From Pseudomonadota bacterium (GTDB lineage: Bacteria > Pseudomonadota > Alphaproteobacteria > Puniceispirillales > Puniceispirillaceae), in NCBI GenBank assembly GCA_027620495.1, contig JAQCEA010000017.1:1-41434 (forward strand): a stretch of 41,434 nt of DNA, read 5' to 3'. The notes under the pieces were generated by a model, which worked only from the letters and a program-made list of their open reading frames with translations, was not told the DNA's origin and ran no database searches. The number at the start of each line of letters is the position of its first letter. The first letter of the stretch is position 1. The translations under genes and the position numbers were made by a program. Below are positions 24,841-33,130 of this stretch, piece after piece.

Positions 24841-25968
24841 TTACAGCTTTGGCATATCAGCAACTGTTGATTTTTGATACTGTGCCGCGGCCAACCATTC
24901 CGGGTTAATTTCAACCCCCCAGCCGGGCCTGTCGGTGACCGTGGCATGTCCATCAACTATGCGATAGGGCGACTCGACAAACAGGCCATATTGCCATGGG
25001 TAATAATCTGCTTCTTCGATAGAAAATTCCAAATATTTGCCAGCATTCGGAATCGCCCGTAACAGATGCATGGTAAACAACGTCACCATTGACAAATTCG
25101 CACAATGCGGCGTGACCGGCAGGCCAGACTTGGCGGCCATTTCGACAACCCGCAACGTGCGGCAGATGCCACCTAGATACAATATATCAGGCTGGACAAT
25201 ATCCACTGCCCGCATATCAATCATCCGGCGCCATGTTGGCAAATCACAATCTTGTTCGCCGCCTGTCACATCAATATCAAGATAGTCCGTGACCTGTTTT
25301 GTCTGTTCAAGTTCCCAATAGGGGCAAGGCTCTTCAAAATGGCAAAAGCCATTATCCTGTAACAGCAACCCCACCTCAATCGCCCGTTCCGGCGCATAAC
25401 AGCTATTTGCGTCAATTAATAACGCAGCCTTGTCACCCATGGCCCGCCGCATGGCCGGAATTATTTCTTCGGTGCGCCCGGGCCATTCATCTTGATTACG
25501 GCCAACTTCAGCACCAGCCCGCACTTTAAACGCATCAAACCCATATGTATCGCGCAAGGCGCACATGCGCTTGGCTTCATCCTGCGGGGTGATATCCCGT
25601 TTCATCGACGAGGCATAGGCGCGCACTTGTCCAGCACTGCCGCCAAGCAATTCTGCGACGGGCTTGTTCTGTTGCCGGCCATAAAGGTCCCAGACCGCCG
25701 TATCAAAACCAGCCATCGCGCGGCGCAAATAAGACCCGGGAAATTTATGTTCTTTTTCAGTGACTAAATCGAGCGTGTCATCCAGCATCGCCGGTGTACT
25801 GACATCGCGGCCTAGCACCCAAGGCGCGACTTGACGATGCAAAATCTGTTGGGTGATATCCGCATTATAGGTGGATAGCTGCCCCCATCCAAAGCTGCCA
25901 TCCTCGGCCAAAACCCTAACAAAACCCACATATTGATTGCAAAAACTCTCAATTAGATTGATTTTCAT
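24841..25968 (-). CDS. Enolase-superfamily sugar-acid dehydratase (mandelate-racemase subgroup)
   Basis: This 375-residue protein has the mandelate-racemase-subgroup site: KVR (148-150), metal ligands D186 (IDAN), E212 (EEP) and E238 (GGEQ), base H288 (TPHCAN) and E314 (LEFS). The pattern fits acid-sugar dehydratases such as galactonate, gluconate or related dehydratases, making 2-keto-3-deoxy acids. Which sugar acid is not clear. The ATG at 25968 follows GAGG at about six bases; an in-frame GTG lies five codons earlier. No aldolase or kinase for the product is in the window. Confidence 0.86.
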   Translation of the reverse strand: MKINLIESFCNQYVGFVRVLAEDGSFGWGQLSTYNADITQQILHRQVAPWVLGRDVSTPAMLDDTLDLVTEKEHKFPGSYLRRAMAGFDTAVWDLYGRQQNKPVAELLGGSAGQVRAYASSMKRDITPQDEAKRMCALRDTYGFDAFKVRAGAEVGRNQDEWPGRTEEIIPAMRRAMGDKAALLIDANSCYAPERAIEVGLLLQDNGFCHFEEPCPYWELEQTKQVTDYLDIDVTGGEQDCDLPTWRRMIDMRAVDIVQPDILYLGGICRTLRVVEMAAKSGLPVTPHCANLSMVTLFTMHLLRAIPNAGKYLEFSIEEADYYPWQYGLFVESPYRIVDGHATVTDRPGWGVEINPEWLAAAQYQKSTVADMPKL

Positions 25969-26161
25969 GACCGCCTCACCCACCTTTTCTGATGGATATT
26001 ACCGTTTAACAACGGCGGCGCAAATCATGAAATACAGCCCGCAAATGAAAATTTATCAGCACCTATGGGGGCGCACTTCGCCCGGGCAATAGACGAAATC
26101 AGATAGCAGCAGATCAAGATGTGATGGTCGCCGATAAACGCCAGATAGAGGGCGGATTGAC

Positions 26162-26181
26162 AAAAAGCCTAACCGCTTTTT
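26162..26181 (-). terminator. Intrinsic terminator after the winged-helix gene
   Basis: AAAAAGC and GCTTTTT (7-bp stem, 6-base loop), with a T tract on either strand, lie 64 bases past the winged-helix gene. The stem is AT-rich but the flanking T run fits a rho-independent terminator, possibly bidirectional. The rest of the 276-base gap (25969-26244) shows only a small GGGCG/CGCCC hairpin near 26069. Confidence 0.5.
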
Positions 26182-26244
26182 TCCTTCTATTTATGATCGG
26201 CCAGAATGCGACGGCCATTTGGTGTGAATAATCGGGGGATGTGA

Positions 26245-26544
26245 TTAATCGAGCGCCTGCTCACGCAAATGATACAGCCCAGACCGTTGGCCACCTGAAC
26301 GGCCAATATAGCCACGCTTTTGCAATGTGCTAAATGCCCGATAAAGCGACGGTGCTGGGATATCCGTAACGATGGCATCGTGCCTGATATCATCCAACGA
26401 CACATCATTTTCGGTACCGCCAGACAAATTGGCTAGCACTGCCAAAACTTTGCGCTCTGTCTCTGTCAATTCTTCAATGCCCAAATCTTTTTCAATCTGG
26501 AACAAGACCTCGCGCAATTTCGCATATGAATTTAAAATTGGCAC
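26245..26544 (-). CDS. Small winged-helix (MarR-like) DNA-binding protein
   Basis: This 99-residue protein has ELTETERKVLAVL, a helix-turn-helix in APSLYRAFSTLQKRG, and a basic wing ending RSGLYHL. This matches a winged-helix domain without an obvious ligand domain. GTG 26544 is preceded by GAGGA at about five bases. It is the second gene after a membrane protein, 21 bases away, so a membrane-sensor plus regulator pair is possible. Its target is unknown. Confidence 0.75.
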   Translation of the reverse strand: MPILNSYAKLREVLFQIEKDLGIEELTETERKVLAVLANLSGGTENDVSLDDIRHDAIVTDIPAPSLYRAFSTLQKRGYIGRSGGQRSGLYHLREQALD

Positions 26545-26565
26545 TATATCCTCACGTTAATTGGT

Positions 26566-27156
26566 TTACCGATGCGAAAGCCGATGATAGCGCAGTATCA
26601 ACATTAAAACAATTAAACAAAATAACAGCCCGCCAATATCGCCGATTAAATACCGGCTCAAAAGCTCAAAAATCTCGGCTGGCGCGAGGCCCTCACGTTT
26701 TAAATAGGTACCCCCCACTGAATTGAAGAACGAGGCCAAACATCCGGCAAAAACAAGCGAACGCCAGTTAATGCTCTCCGCATTTTTGGGATAAACATCC
26801 AAATTCATAAACCGCAAAAATTCAAATGCAATGACCGCCGATGCCGACCCACAAAGCGTAATCAAAAACAAGGTGACAGGATCGTAATCATGCCAGAAAA
26901 AAAGATAGCTGATAAAAAGCGATGCTGGAAACAGGGCAAAAAATGCCTTTGGGCCAAGCAACCACACCGATAAAACACGAACAGCATGCGGCAAAAATAA
27001 CACACTCGCCAATGATCCGATATGACCAGCCGCGGCGATCTCAAACGGCAAAATTATAGACATCTGGATGATAAAGGCAGTGACATGAAGAAGCATCACA
27101 ATGCCAAACCAATGCTGGCCAAGGCTGATGAAAAATCGCGTCAGAGAAAATATCAA
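26566..27156 (-). CDS. Integral membrane protein, MASE1-like sensor-domain candidate
   Basis: This protein of up to 196 residues has about five or six hydrophobic segments: GIVMLLHVTAFIIQMS, then helices around VRVLSVWLLG, FALFPASLFISYLFFW, FLITLCGSASAVIAFEFLRF, LVFAGCLASFFNSVGG, and GGLLFCLIVLMLILRY at the end. The pattern GGTYLKREGL to RYLIGDIGGLLFCL resembles MASE1-type membrane sensor domains, here without any enzymatic output domain. The start is uncertain: the frame begins at TTG 27156 after a stop, with no strong ribosome site, and later ATGs are possible. It is paired with the winged-helix gene. No function is assigned. Confidence 0.6.
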   Translation of the reverse strand: MIFSLTRFFISLGQHWFGIVMLLHVTAFIIQMSIILPFEIAAAGHIGSLASVLFLPHAVRVLSVWLLGPKAFFALFPASLFISYLFFWHDYDPVTLFLITLCGSASAVIAFEFLRFMNLDVYPKNAESINWRSLVFAGCLASFFNSVGGTYLKREGLAPAEIFELLSRYLIGDIGGLLFCLIVLMLILRYHRLSHR

Positions 27157-27456
27157 ATGAATGAACGCACGTTATAGTTGCAAACCCTGAATAAATCATA
27201 GGGATTTTCAAGCGGATGAAAACAAAAATTCTATCCCCCGATTGTTTCAGCTGAACCGATGTTGACGATTGACGCCGATTGCATAAAGCACTTTCCGCAA
27301 CGGTTAGTCTCAGATACATAATAAAATCTCTAAAAACCGCTATCATCGGCGCCTTACATAGCCAGTCATCATGACATCATCTGTGAGGTCAATAAGGCTA
27401 GGTTTTGACCATGGTCATGAACGATATAAAATTGGCACAAAGAAAATGGGGCGCGT
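27157..27456. promoter_or_regulatory. Divergent region between the membrane protein and MFS genes, with palindromes
   Basis: This 300-base gap has no gene I can support. It contains a perfect 12-bp palindrome TGACCATGGTCA (27406-27417) and a GTCAT-C-ATGAC repeat (27365-27375), both on the MFS side. An imperfect AAACCCT/AGGGATT repeat lies near the membrane-protein side. These look like operators, but no regulator can be named. Confidence 0.4.
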
Positions 27457-28623
27457 GTGTCTTACGCTGATCATCTTGTCTTACGCAACGTCTGGGTTTC
27501 GTCCTTTGTCTTATCACTGTCATTATTTGGTGATGCGCTTCTTTATGTCATTTTACCAGTTCATGCTGATGCCTTTGGTGTCAGTCTGGCGATGGTTGGC
27601 TTTTTGCTCGCCATTAATCGTATCATCCGCACCTTTGCCTATGGCATTATTGTCGAGATTGCCGCGCGAATTGGGCTGAAGAAATTATGCTTAATCGCCG
27701 CGACCACGGCCGTGGCCTCTACGCTTGGCTATACAATTTTGGATGGGGCATTTTGGCTCAGCCTGTCACGCGCTTTGTGGGGCTTGTCTTATGCGGCCTT
27801 GCTGTTGATTACATTATCCTATGCGGCAATTAACCCTGCTAAAACCGGCACAAGAATCGGGCTTAGCCGATCGGTGGAACAAATCGGCCCGCTTTTGGCG
27901 ATGACTGCCGGGGCCTGGCTGGCAACAATGGTTGGCCCAAAAACTGTGTTTGGATATTTGGCTGTTGGCTCTAGCCTGGCTATTTTATTGGCATTTTTCC
28001 TGTTTGAACAAGCACAGCCAAACAGCATCAAGCGCCCGGCAAAACGCGACCGCCTATTTCCAAAGCCTGACAGCCTTGATGCCTTGATTTTCTGGATGGG
28101 GGCCGGTATCGACGGGGTCTTTACCCTGTCAATTTCACTGATGTGGGCAGCGCATGTTTCGCTTGAACTTGCCATTTTACTTGGTGGCAGCATTTTGGCG
28201 GCACGGCGCCTCAGCGAAATGCTCGTTGCCCCTTTTGCGGGTGTAATTGCCGATCGATTTGGCACCAGATTGCCACTGACCATCGCTGTTGTGGCAAGTA
28301 TTTTGGGATTTGCCATGATTGGGATGAATTGGCTGATTGTTGGGTCATGCCTGTTGGTCCTTGCACGCGGTGCCTTGGGCACCCTATTTGCCGCCGCTGT
28401 GGCAAAAATATATCAAGACAGCAAAATAAAGGCGCTGGCACGCAACCAGACATGGCGCGACATTGGGGCCGCCGCCGGGCCGCTAGCGGCTGGTGCCGCG
28501 CTGACCGTCATATCGCCAGAATTATTGCATATTGGGTTAGCGGTGGCGTTTAGCCTTGCTTTTCTATGGTTCTTGAAATCACCGGGCTGGCAGATATTGT
28601 CATCTGAACATCAAACAGTCTAA
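27457..28623 (+). CDS. MFS transporter
   Basis: This 388-residue protein has about 12 hydrophobic segments and the major-facilitator marks: the NRIIRTFAYGIIVEIAARIG loop between helices 2 and 3, and the matching GVIADRFGTRLPL motif after helix 8. The substrate is unknown; it sits just upstream of creatinase, so uptake or export of a guanidino compound is possible. The start is GTG 27457, with only a GGGG stretch before it. The 316 bases after its stop are promoter and leader sequence for creatinase. Confidence 0.82.
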   Translation: MSYADHLVLRNVWVSSFVLSLSLFGDALLYVILPVHADAFGVSLAMVGFLLAINRIIRTFAYGIIVEIAARIGLKKLCLIAATTAVASTLGYTILDGAFWLSLSRALWGLSYAALLLITLSYAAINPAKTGTRIGLSRSVEQIGPLLAMTAGAWLATMVGPKTVFGYLAVGSSLAILLAFFLFEQAQPNSIKRPAKRDRLFPKPDSLDALIFWMGAGIDGVFTLSISLMWAAHVSLELAILLGGSILAARRLSEMLVAPFAGVIADRFGTRLPLTIAVVASILGFAMIGMNWLIVGSCLLVLARGALGTLFAAAVAKIYQDSKIKALARNQTWRDIGAAAGPLAAGAALTVISPELLHIGLAVAFSLAFLWFLKSPGWQILSSEHQTV

Positions 28624-28939
28624 CTTGCCCACCCGCCGGCTTACCCATCCACAAGTTTGCGCACCCTTTAGTCTATCAGTTCACCGGCTTGCCAGCCAAA
28701 AAGTCAGATCGTTACTATCACGCTTGAACCGGCGATATTATTGATATTGACTGCCCCAAAAAATAGTTATAGACGCGATGTGTTGGACATGGCGATGGCG
28801 TCGCACCGAACCATGGTTCGTTTATGTCTGATTCACCATCCTGAACGCCGGGATCTTGCTTTGCCTTAGACAGCGGTGAGGGAGGGCTCCTTCCGCATCA
28901 CCTCTGCCTATGACGAGTGTGAAGTAAAGGAGCATTTTG
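28624..28939 (+). promoter_or_regulatory. Creatinase upstream region: promoter plus structured leader
   Basis: This stretch has no gene. A promoter-like pair TTGATA (28741-28746) and TAGTTA (28764-28769, 17-base spacing) would start RNA near 28776. The leader could then fold into a three-way junction: P1 28786-28790 with 28824-28828, P2 28792-28795 with 28801-28804, and P3 28807-28811 with 28816-28820 (a 14-bp DNA palindrome, CGAACCATGGTTCG). It continues into a small hairpin (28838-28854) and a long hairpin (28871-28906) with one mismatch in its outer stem. AAAGGAG follows seven bases before the ATG. It may be a cis-acting RNA; no known riboswitch class was recognised. Confidence 0.45.
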
Positions 28940-30142
28940 ATGGACCGCCCTCAATATTATCGTTTTCATCAGGGGCAGAAACAACTGCCATTCGCTGATG
29001 CTGAGTATGAATCACGTCTAAAAATTTTGCGTCAAACCATGCAGGACACTGGCGTTGACGCCTGCGTTCTGACATCGATGCATAATGTCAGCTATTATTC
29101 CGGGTTTTTATATTGTTCGTTTGGCCGCACCTATGCACAGGTTGTCACAGCGACCGACACCGTCACCTTCAGCGCTGGCATTGACGCGGCGCAACCATGG
29201 CGCCGGTGCTATGGTGACAATATCACCTATACAGACTGGCAAAGACATAATTATTGGCGGGCCATTCTTTCGGTCACTGGCACTGGCAAAACCATTGGGT
29301 TTGAGGGCGACCATATCAGCATCAGCCAAATGCAGTTGCTTGACTCATTTTTAGAACCAAAAGAAAAAATTGATATCGCACCAGCAACCATGAAGCAGCG
29401 CATGCATAAATCACCCGCCGAATTAGCATTAATTCGTGCTGGCGCGGCCACTGCCGATGTTGGCGGCTATGCGATCCGCGACCAGATTAAATCTGGCGCC
29501 CGTGAAATTGACATTGCCATGGCCGGGCGTGACGCGATGGAACTGGAAATTGCCAAACGCTATCCTGATGCCGAATATCGTGACAGTTGGGTCTGGTTCC
29601 AGTCAGGTATCAACACCGATGGTGCCCACAACCCGGTCACCGCGCGCAAACTGGAATCTGGTGACATTTTGTCACTCAATACCTTTCCGATGATTTCAGG
29701 CTATTATACCGCGCTTGAACGCACGCTTTTCGTTGACACGGTCGATGCTGACTCGCTGGCGATATGGCAGGCCAATGTTGACGCGCATGAATATGGGATG
29801 AGTTTGCTAACACCTGGCGTGTCCTGCGCCGATGTCACGCAAAAGATCAACGCATTCTTTGCAGAGCGTGATCTGTTACAATATCGTACCTTTGGTTACG
29901 GCCATTCTTTCGGCGTTTTGAGCCATTATTACGGGCGTGAAGCCGGGCTTGAATTGCGCGAAGATATCGACACCATTTTGCAACCGGGCATGGTGATTTC
30001 GATGGAACCGATGCTCACTATTCCAGATGGTCAGCCGGGCGCTGGCGGTTATCGGGAACATGATATTTTAATCATTACCGAAGATGGCAATGAAAATATC
30101 ACTGGGTTTCCCTATGGCCCTGCACATAACATTATAGGCTGA
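28940..30142 (+). CDS. Creatinase (creatine amidinohydrolase)
   Basis: This 400-residue M24 (pita-bread fold) enzyme matches creatinase closely from end to end. It has FLYCSFGRTYA (active-site Phe/Arg region near 58-65), QPWRR, YTDWQR, GINTDGAHNPVT with the catalytic histidine H230, YYTALERT with E260, FGYGHSFG followed by SHYYGREAGLE, and SMEPM. The enzyme splits creatine into sarcosine and urea. The aminopeptidase metal ligands are not kept, as expected for creatinase. The ATG at 28940 follows AAAGGAG; the frame also allows TTG 28937. No sarcosine oxidase or creatininase is in the window, so product use is encoded elsewhere. Confidence 0.93.
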   Translation: MDRPQYYRFHQGQKQLPFADAEYESRLKILRQTMQDTGVDACVLTSMHNVSYYSGFLYCSFGRTYAQVVTATDTVTFSAGIDAAQPWRRCYGDNITYTDWQRHNYWRAILSVTGTGKTIGFEGDHISISQMQLLDSFLEPKEKIDIAPATMKQRMHKSPAELALIRAGAATADVGGYAIRDQIKSGAREIDIAMAGRDAMELEIAKRYPDAEYRDSWVWFQSGINTDGAHNPVTARKLESGDILSLNTFPMISGYYTALERTLFVDTVDADSLAIWQANVDAHEYGMSLLTPGVSCADVTQKINAFFAERDLLQYRTFGYGHSFGVLSHYYGREAGLELREDIDTILQPGMVISMEPMLTIPDGQPGAGGYREHDILIITEDGNENITGFPYGPAHNIIG

Positions 30143-30149
30143 TGACGCG

Positions 30150-30180
30150 CACCCTGACGGCAATAAATGTCGTCAGGGTG
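30150..30180. terminator. Hairpin between convergent creatinase and TPR genes
   Basis: A perfect 10-bp inverted repeat (CACCCTGACG / CGTCAGGGTG) with an 11-base loop begins 8 bases after the creatinase stop and lies 35 bases from the TPR gene's end. Neither side has a strong T run, so it is terminator-like or mRNA-protecting rather than a textbook intrinsic terminator. Confidence 0.6.
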
Positions 30181-30214
30181 ACCGTTTAAAACATACTCCC
30201 CAAAGGCAGGCCCG

Positions 30215-30676
30215 TTATTGTGACTCGGCAATCGCTTTTTTGAGATCATCATACTCGCTACACCCCAGCCAACATATTTTATCTAGCTTTGCCAAATTGG
30301 CCTCGGCGGCGTCTTTATCGCCGCGCATCAAAAATAACTCACCTTGATATTCAAGCGCGCCTTTATGTTTTGGATTGATTTCCAACGCACGTTGGTAATA
30401 GCCACCAGCCGCATCAAGTTTGCCGGTTTTGCGGTGGACAAACCCCAGTAGATTTTGGATGTCGGCATCATTTTGCGCTGATTTTTCAGCAGATTGAAGC
30501 GGCAAGATTGCCTCTTGATATTTTTCAGCCGCGATCAGCGCCACGGCGTCGTCATAGCCAGCTGGCTTTTGCGGTGCTGATGAATAATTGCTATCGCCGC
30601 CCGCACCAAGCGCCGTTTGAGCGCCAAGTGAAATCAAAATTGCGGTTAGCATTGCAGGCATATGCTGTGTGATCAT
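30215..30676 (-). CDS. Exported TPR-repeat protein
   Basis: This 153-residue protein has an N-terminal hydrophobic signal (LTAILISLGAQTALGA) and two to three tetratricopeptide repeats (NLLGFVHRKTGKLDAAGGYYQRALEINP is the clearest). A C-terminal cysteine pair in KICWLGCSEY suggests a disulfide in the periplasm. TPRs mediate protein contacts; no partner is evident. AGGAGGG stands just before the ATG at 30676. It is a single-gene unit between creatinase and the Nudix gene. Confidence 0.75.
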   Translation of the reverse strand: MITQHMPAMLTAILISLGAQTALGAGGDSNYSSAPQKPAGYDDAVALIAAEKYQEAILPLQSAEKSAQNDADIQNLLGFVHRKTGKLDAAGGYYQRALEINPKHKGALEYQGELFLMRGDKDAAEANLAKLDKICWLGCSEYDDLKKAIAESQ

Positions 30677-30919
30677 AATCGCCCTCCTGTCTTGTCATGC
30701 GCTATATGTGGGCTGTTGCCCCTTGTTTTCAATGGCACAAGACGAACCAACGCTGTATGACTGATGCACATAGAGAGTTGTCATAAGTCACCACCGGGCT
30801 ATTTTTATGGGTGGCGAGATGCGCATCAGTTGCTATTTTAGCCGCATAGCCATGCCGCTTTAAATAGGCAAAGATATAAGATTTAAGACATCAGGTTTGA
30901 GACAGTAGGAGACAATGTG

Positions 30920-31387
30920 ATGCATAAAGTTGGCGCGATTCCTTTCGATATTCAAAATGACCGTATTTCCCTTCTTTTTGTCACATCACAGCGCCGTGGC
31001 CGGTGGATTTTTCCAAAAGGTGAATTAAAGACGAAAGAGAGTCACAAAGCCGGCTGCAAACGCGAAGCCTATGAAGAAGCCGGCATAGAGGGAAAATTGT
31101 TAAAAAATTTTCCGATGACTGTTCGAATCAACAAGAATGACTCCTCAGATATCAACAGCGCTGCCGTCACATATTATCCGCTGCTGGTGACCAATCAGCT
31201 AGATAACTGGCCTGAAGATTCGAAGCGGGAACGCCATTGGGCCTTGTTAGAAGATGCCGGTCGATTGGTTGAGCGCGATGATTTGCTGAATTTGGTTATG
31301 CAATTTAACAATATCAAACCGTGGATTTTAGCAGCTGCAAAAGGTAAAAAAGAAAAGCGGCTAACAGCGCCGATGCAGGCACAGTAA
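30920..31387 (+). CDS. Nudix hydrolase
   Basis: This 155-residue protein has a perfect Nudix box at 34-56: G34, E40, then REAYEEAGI with R48, E49, E52 and E53. It hydrolyses a nucleoside diphosphate linked to another moiety, such as a diadenosine or diphosphoinositol polyphosphate. The sequence after the box resembles the DIPP-like group. Start ATG 30920 follows AGGAG at about eight bases. Its 3' end overlaps the convergent phosphate transporter by 74 bases. Confidence 0.87.
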   Translation: MHKVGAIPFDIQNDRISLLFVTSQRRGRWIFPKGELKTKESHKAGCKREAYEEAGIEGKLLKNFPMTVRINKNDSSDINSAAVTYYPLLVTNQLDNWPEDSKRERHWALLEDAGRLVERDDLLNLVMQFNNIKPWILAAAKGKKEKRLTAPMQAQ

Positions 31388-32816
31388 TCACCCACGCGGC
31401 ACCAATTGACAGCACAAATCTCCGCCGAACCAGCTTTCTTTTTAGCCGTGCTTGCACATTTGCAAACGCGTCACTAGCGGTCGCGTTTATCTTATGACCC
31501 GGCTTCATCCGCCGTTTATTCGGACTCTCCATGAATTCGCGCAGAAACCCAACGCCGAAAATTGCACCAATCGCAATATGCGTTGAACTGACCGGCAGAC
31601 CTAGCGTCGTTGCGATCAACACCGTGATGGCAGATGCCAAGGCAACACAATAGGCCCGCGGAGCATTCAAACGGGTAATTTTTTCTCCAACTGTGGTGAT
31701 CAATTTTGGCCCGAATAAAAGCAAGCCAAAGGCAAGCCCTGCCGCACCAATCACCATCACCCAAATGGGTATGTTAACTTTGGCCTGTACACTGCCCGCA
31801 TCAAAAGTCGACACAATCGCCGCAAGCGGCCCAACCGCATTGGCAACGTCATTCGCGCCATGGGCAAAACACAACAGGGAAACGCCAAGAATAAGTGGCA
31901 GATGAAACAGACCATAGATTTCCTTTTTACGATTGCCGATTTTCACCGCGCGGCTTTTGATAAATGGCACCGAAGCAATCCAGACAAACAAGCCAATGGC
32001 AATGGATAGAATGACGATAAGGTCAGTATCTGGCCGCCAAATCTTTTTCAGCCCCTTCATCATCATATAGGCCGTAAAAGCTGTTCCCATTAGACCAACC
32101 AGCATCGGCACAAATCGCCTTGCTGCGGTATTTCTATCCGCCGCCAACATGATATTTTTTTCGATAAAAAACAAAAGCAATGCTGCCACAATGCCGCCAA
32201 AGACTGGCGAAATGACCTAGCTTGCGGCGATCTTTGACATGGTCACCCAATTCACCAGTCCAAAACCAGCCGCCGCAATGCCGCCGCCCATAACCCCGCC
32301 AACAATTGAATGGGTTGTCGACACAGGCGCATTTAAAAATGTCGCCAGATTCACCCAAAGCGCCGCCGCCAAAAGCGCGCTTAACATCAGAATTTGAAAG
32401 CTGTTTACCGAGACAACCCCATCTGGGTTGATGATCCCTTTTGCCACTGTTTTCACGACATCCCCGCCAGCCAGCATGGCACCGGCGCTCTCAAAAAAAG
32501 CGGCAATTAGCACCGCAGTGGTAACCGTCAATACTTTGCCGCCAACTGCTGGCCCCATGTTATTGGCAACATCATTCGCACCAATATTAAGCGCCATATA
32601 GCCACCAATCACCGATGCGGCAACCAGTAGGATGATATCTTCAGAGGCGGCCTGAAGACTGAAATTTCCGATTAACCCAGCGATCACAAGAAAGGCCGCG
32701 GCAAGGGTAAAGGGTAAGAGCCGCCCACGAAGCTGCATCACTTTGCCATTGGTAAAATCAAACCGCCGCAAATCATTGACATATCGGTTTGATGAATCGA
32801 CGTCGTTCTTACCCAT
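31314..32816 (-). pseudogene. pit: PiT inorganic phosphate transporter interrupted by an in-frame amber codon
   Basis: Two adjacent frames together make a complete PiT transporter. The N-terminal half ends at codon 199 (MSKIAAS) with a TAG at 32217-32219, and the same frame continues immediately as VISPVFGGIVAALLLF. PiT proteins have tryptophan at that place, so one base change (TGG to TAG, plus-strand position 32218) explains the break. Both signature motifs survive: GANDVANNMGP in the first half and GANDVANAVGP in the second, and no other damage was seen. It imports phosphate with cations if intact. Start ATG 32816 follows GGGGA. A GTG at 32189 could restart the second half. Confidence 0.85.
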
Positions 32817-33130
32817 TTAAAATCCCCGAACCAAAAATCTAAATCAGTTATCCCCTGATAGGCTTTGCCCGCCGATTGCCCATCAGCACCGACGGGCTTT
32901 GTATAACATGCTCAGCCATAATTCCGAGAAAATAAGTAAAATGATCGCTCAACGGACCGACATGCCATGCATCATAAGGGACAGGCAGATAAAAAAATTG
33001 GTGAATACCCGCCCAGCTGGCAAGCAATCACCCATGATGGTGAATCTTTGTGTCTGTCGGTGAGTCGTGTTATATGCAATATTTACTATATCAATTTTCA
33101 TCACAACAAAGCGTGGGACATCTGCTGGTA
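32817..33130. promoter_or_regulatory. Divergent region between the phosphate transporter and peroxiredoxin genes
   Basis: These 314 bases hold no convincing gene. An 8-bp hairpin (GCCCGCCG 32867-32874 with CGACGGGC 32890-32897) lies in the leader side of the phosphate transporter. An AT-rich segment around 33075-33100 would suit the peroxiredoxin/sox promoter. The peroxiredoxin frame is open back to 33050. Confidence 0.4.

Noticed and set aside
27819-28382. 187-codon minus-strand open frame antisense to the MFS transporter
   Set aside because: The composition is that of a complement of membrane-protein codons; no start signal and no domain.
28776-28939. Known glycine, guanidine or SAM riboswitch class in the creatinase leader
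   Set aside because: The loop and core sequences of those classes were not found; only the fold is noted.
32217-32219. Pyrrolysine or other recoding at the amber codon
   Set aside because: The family residue there is tryptophan, one base away, and no recoding signal or dedicated tRNA is visible. Mutation or sequence error is simpler.
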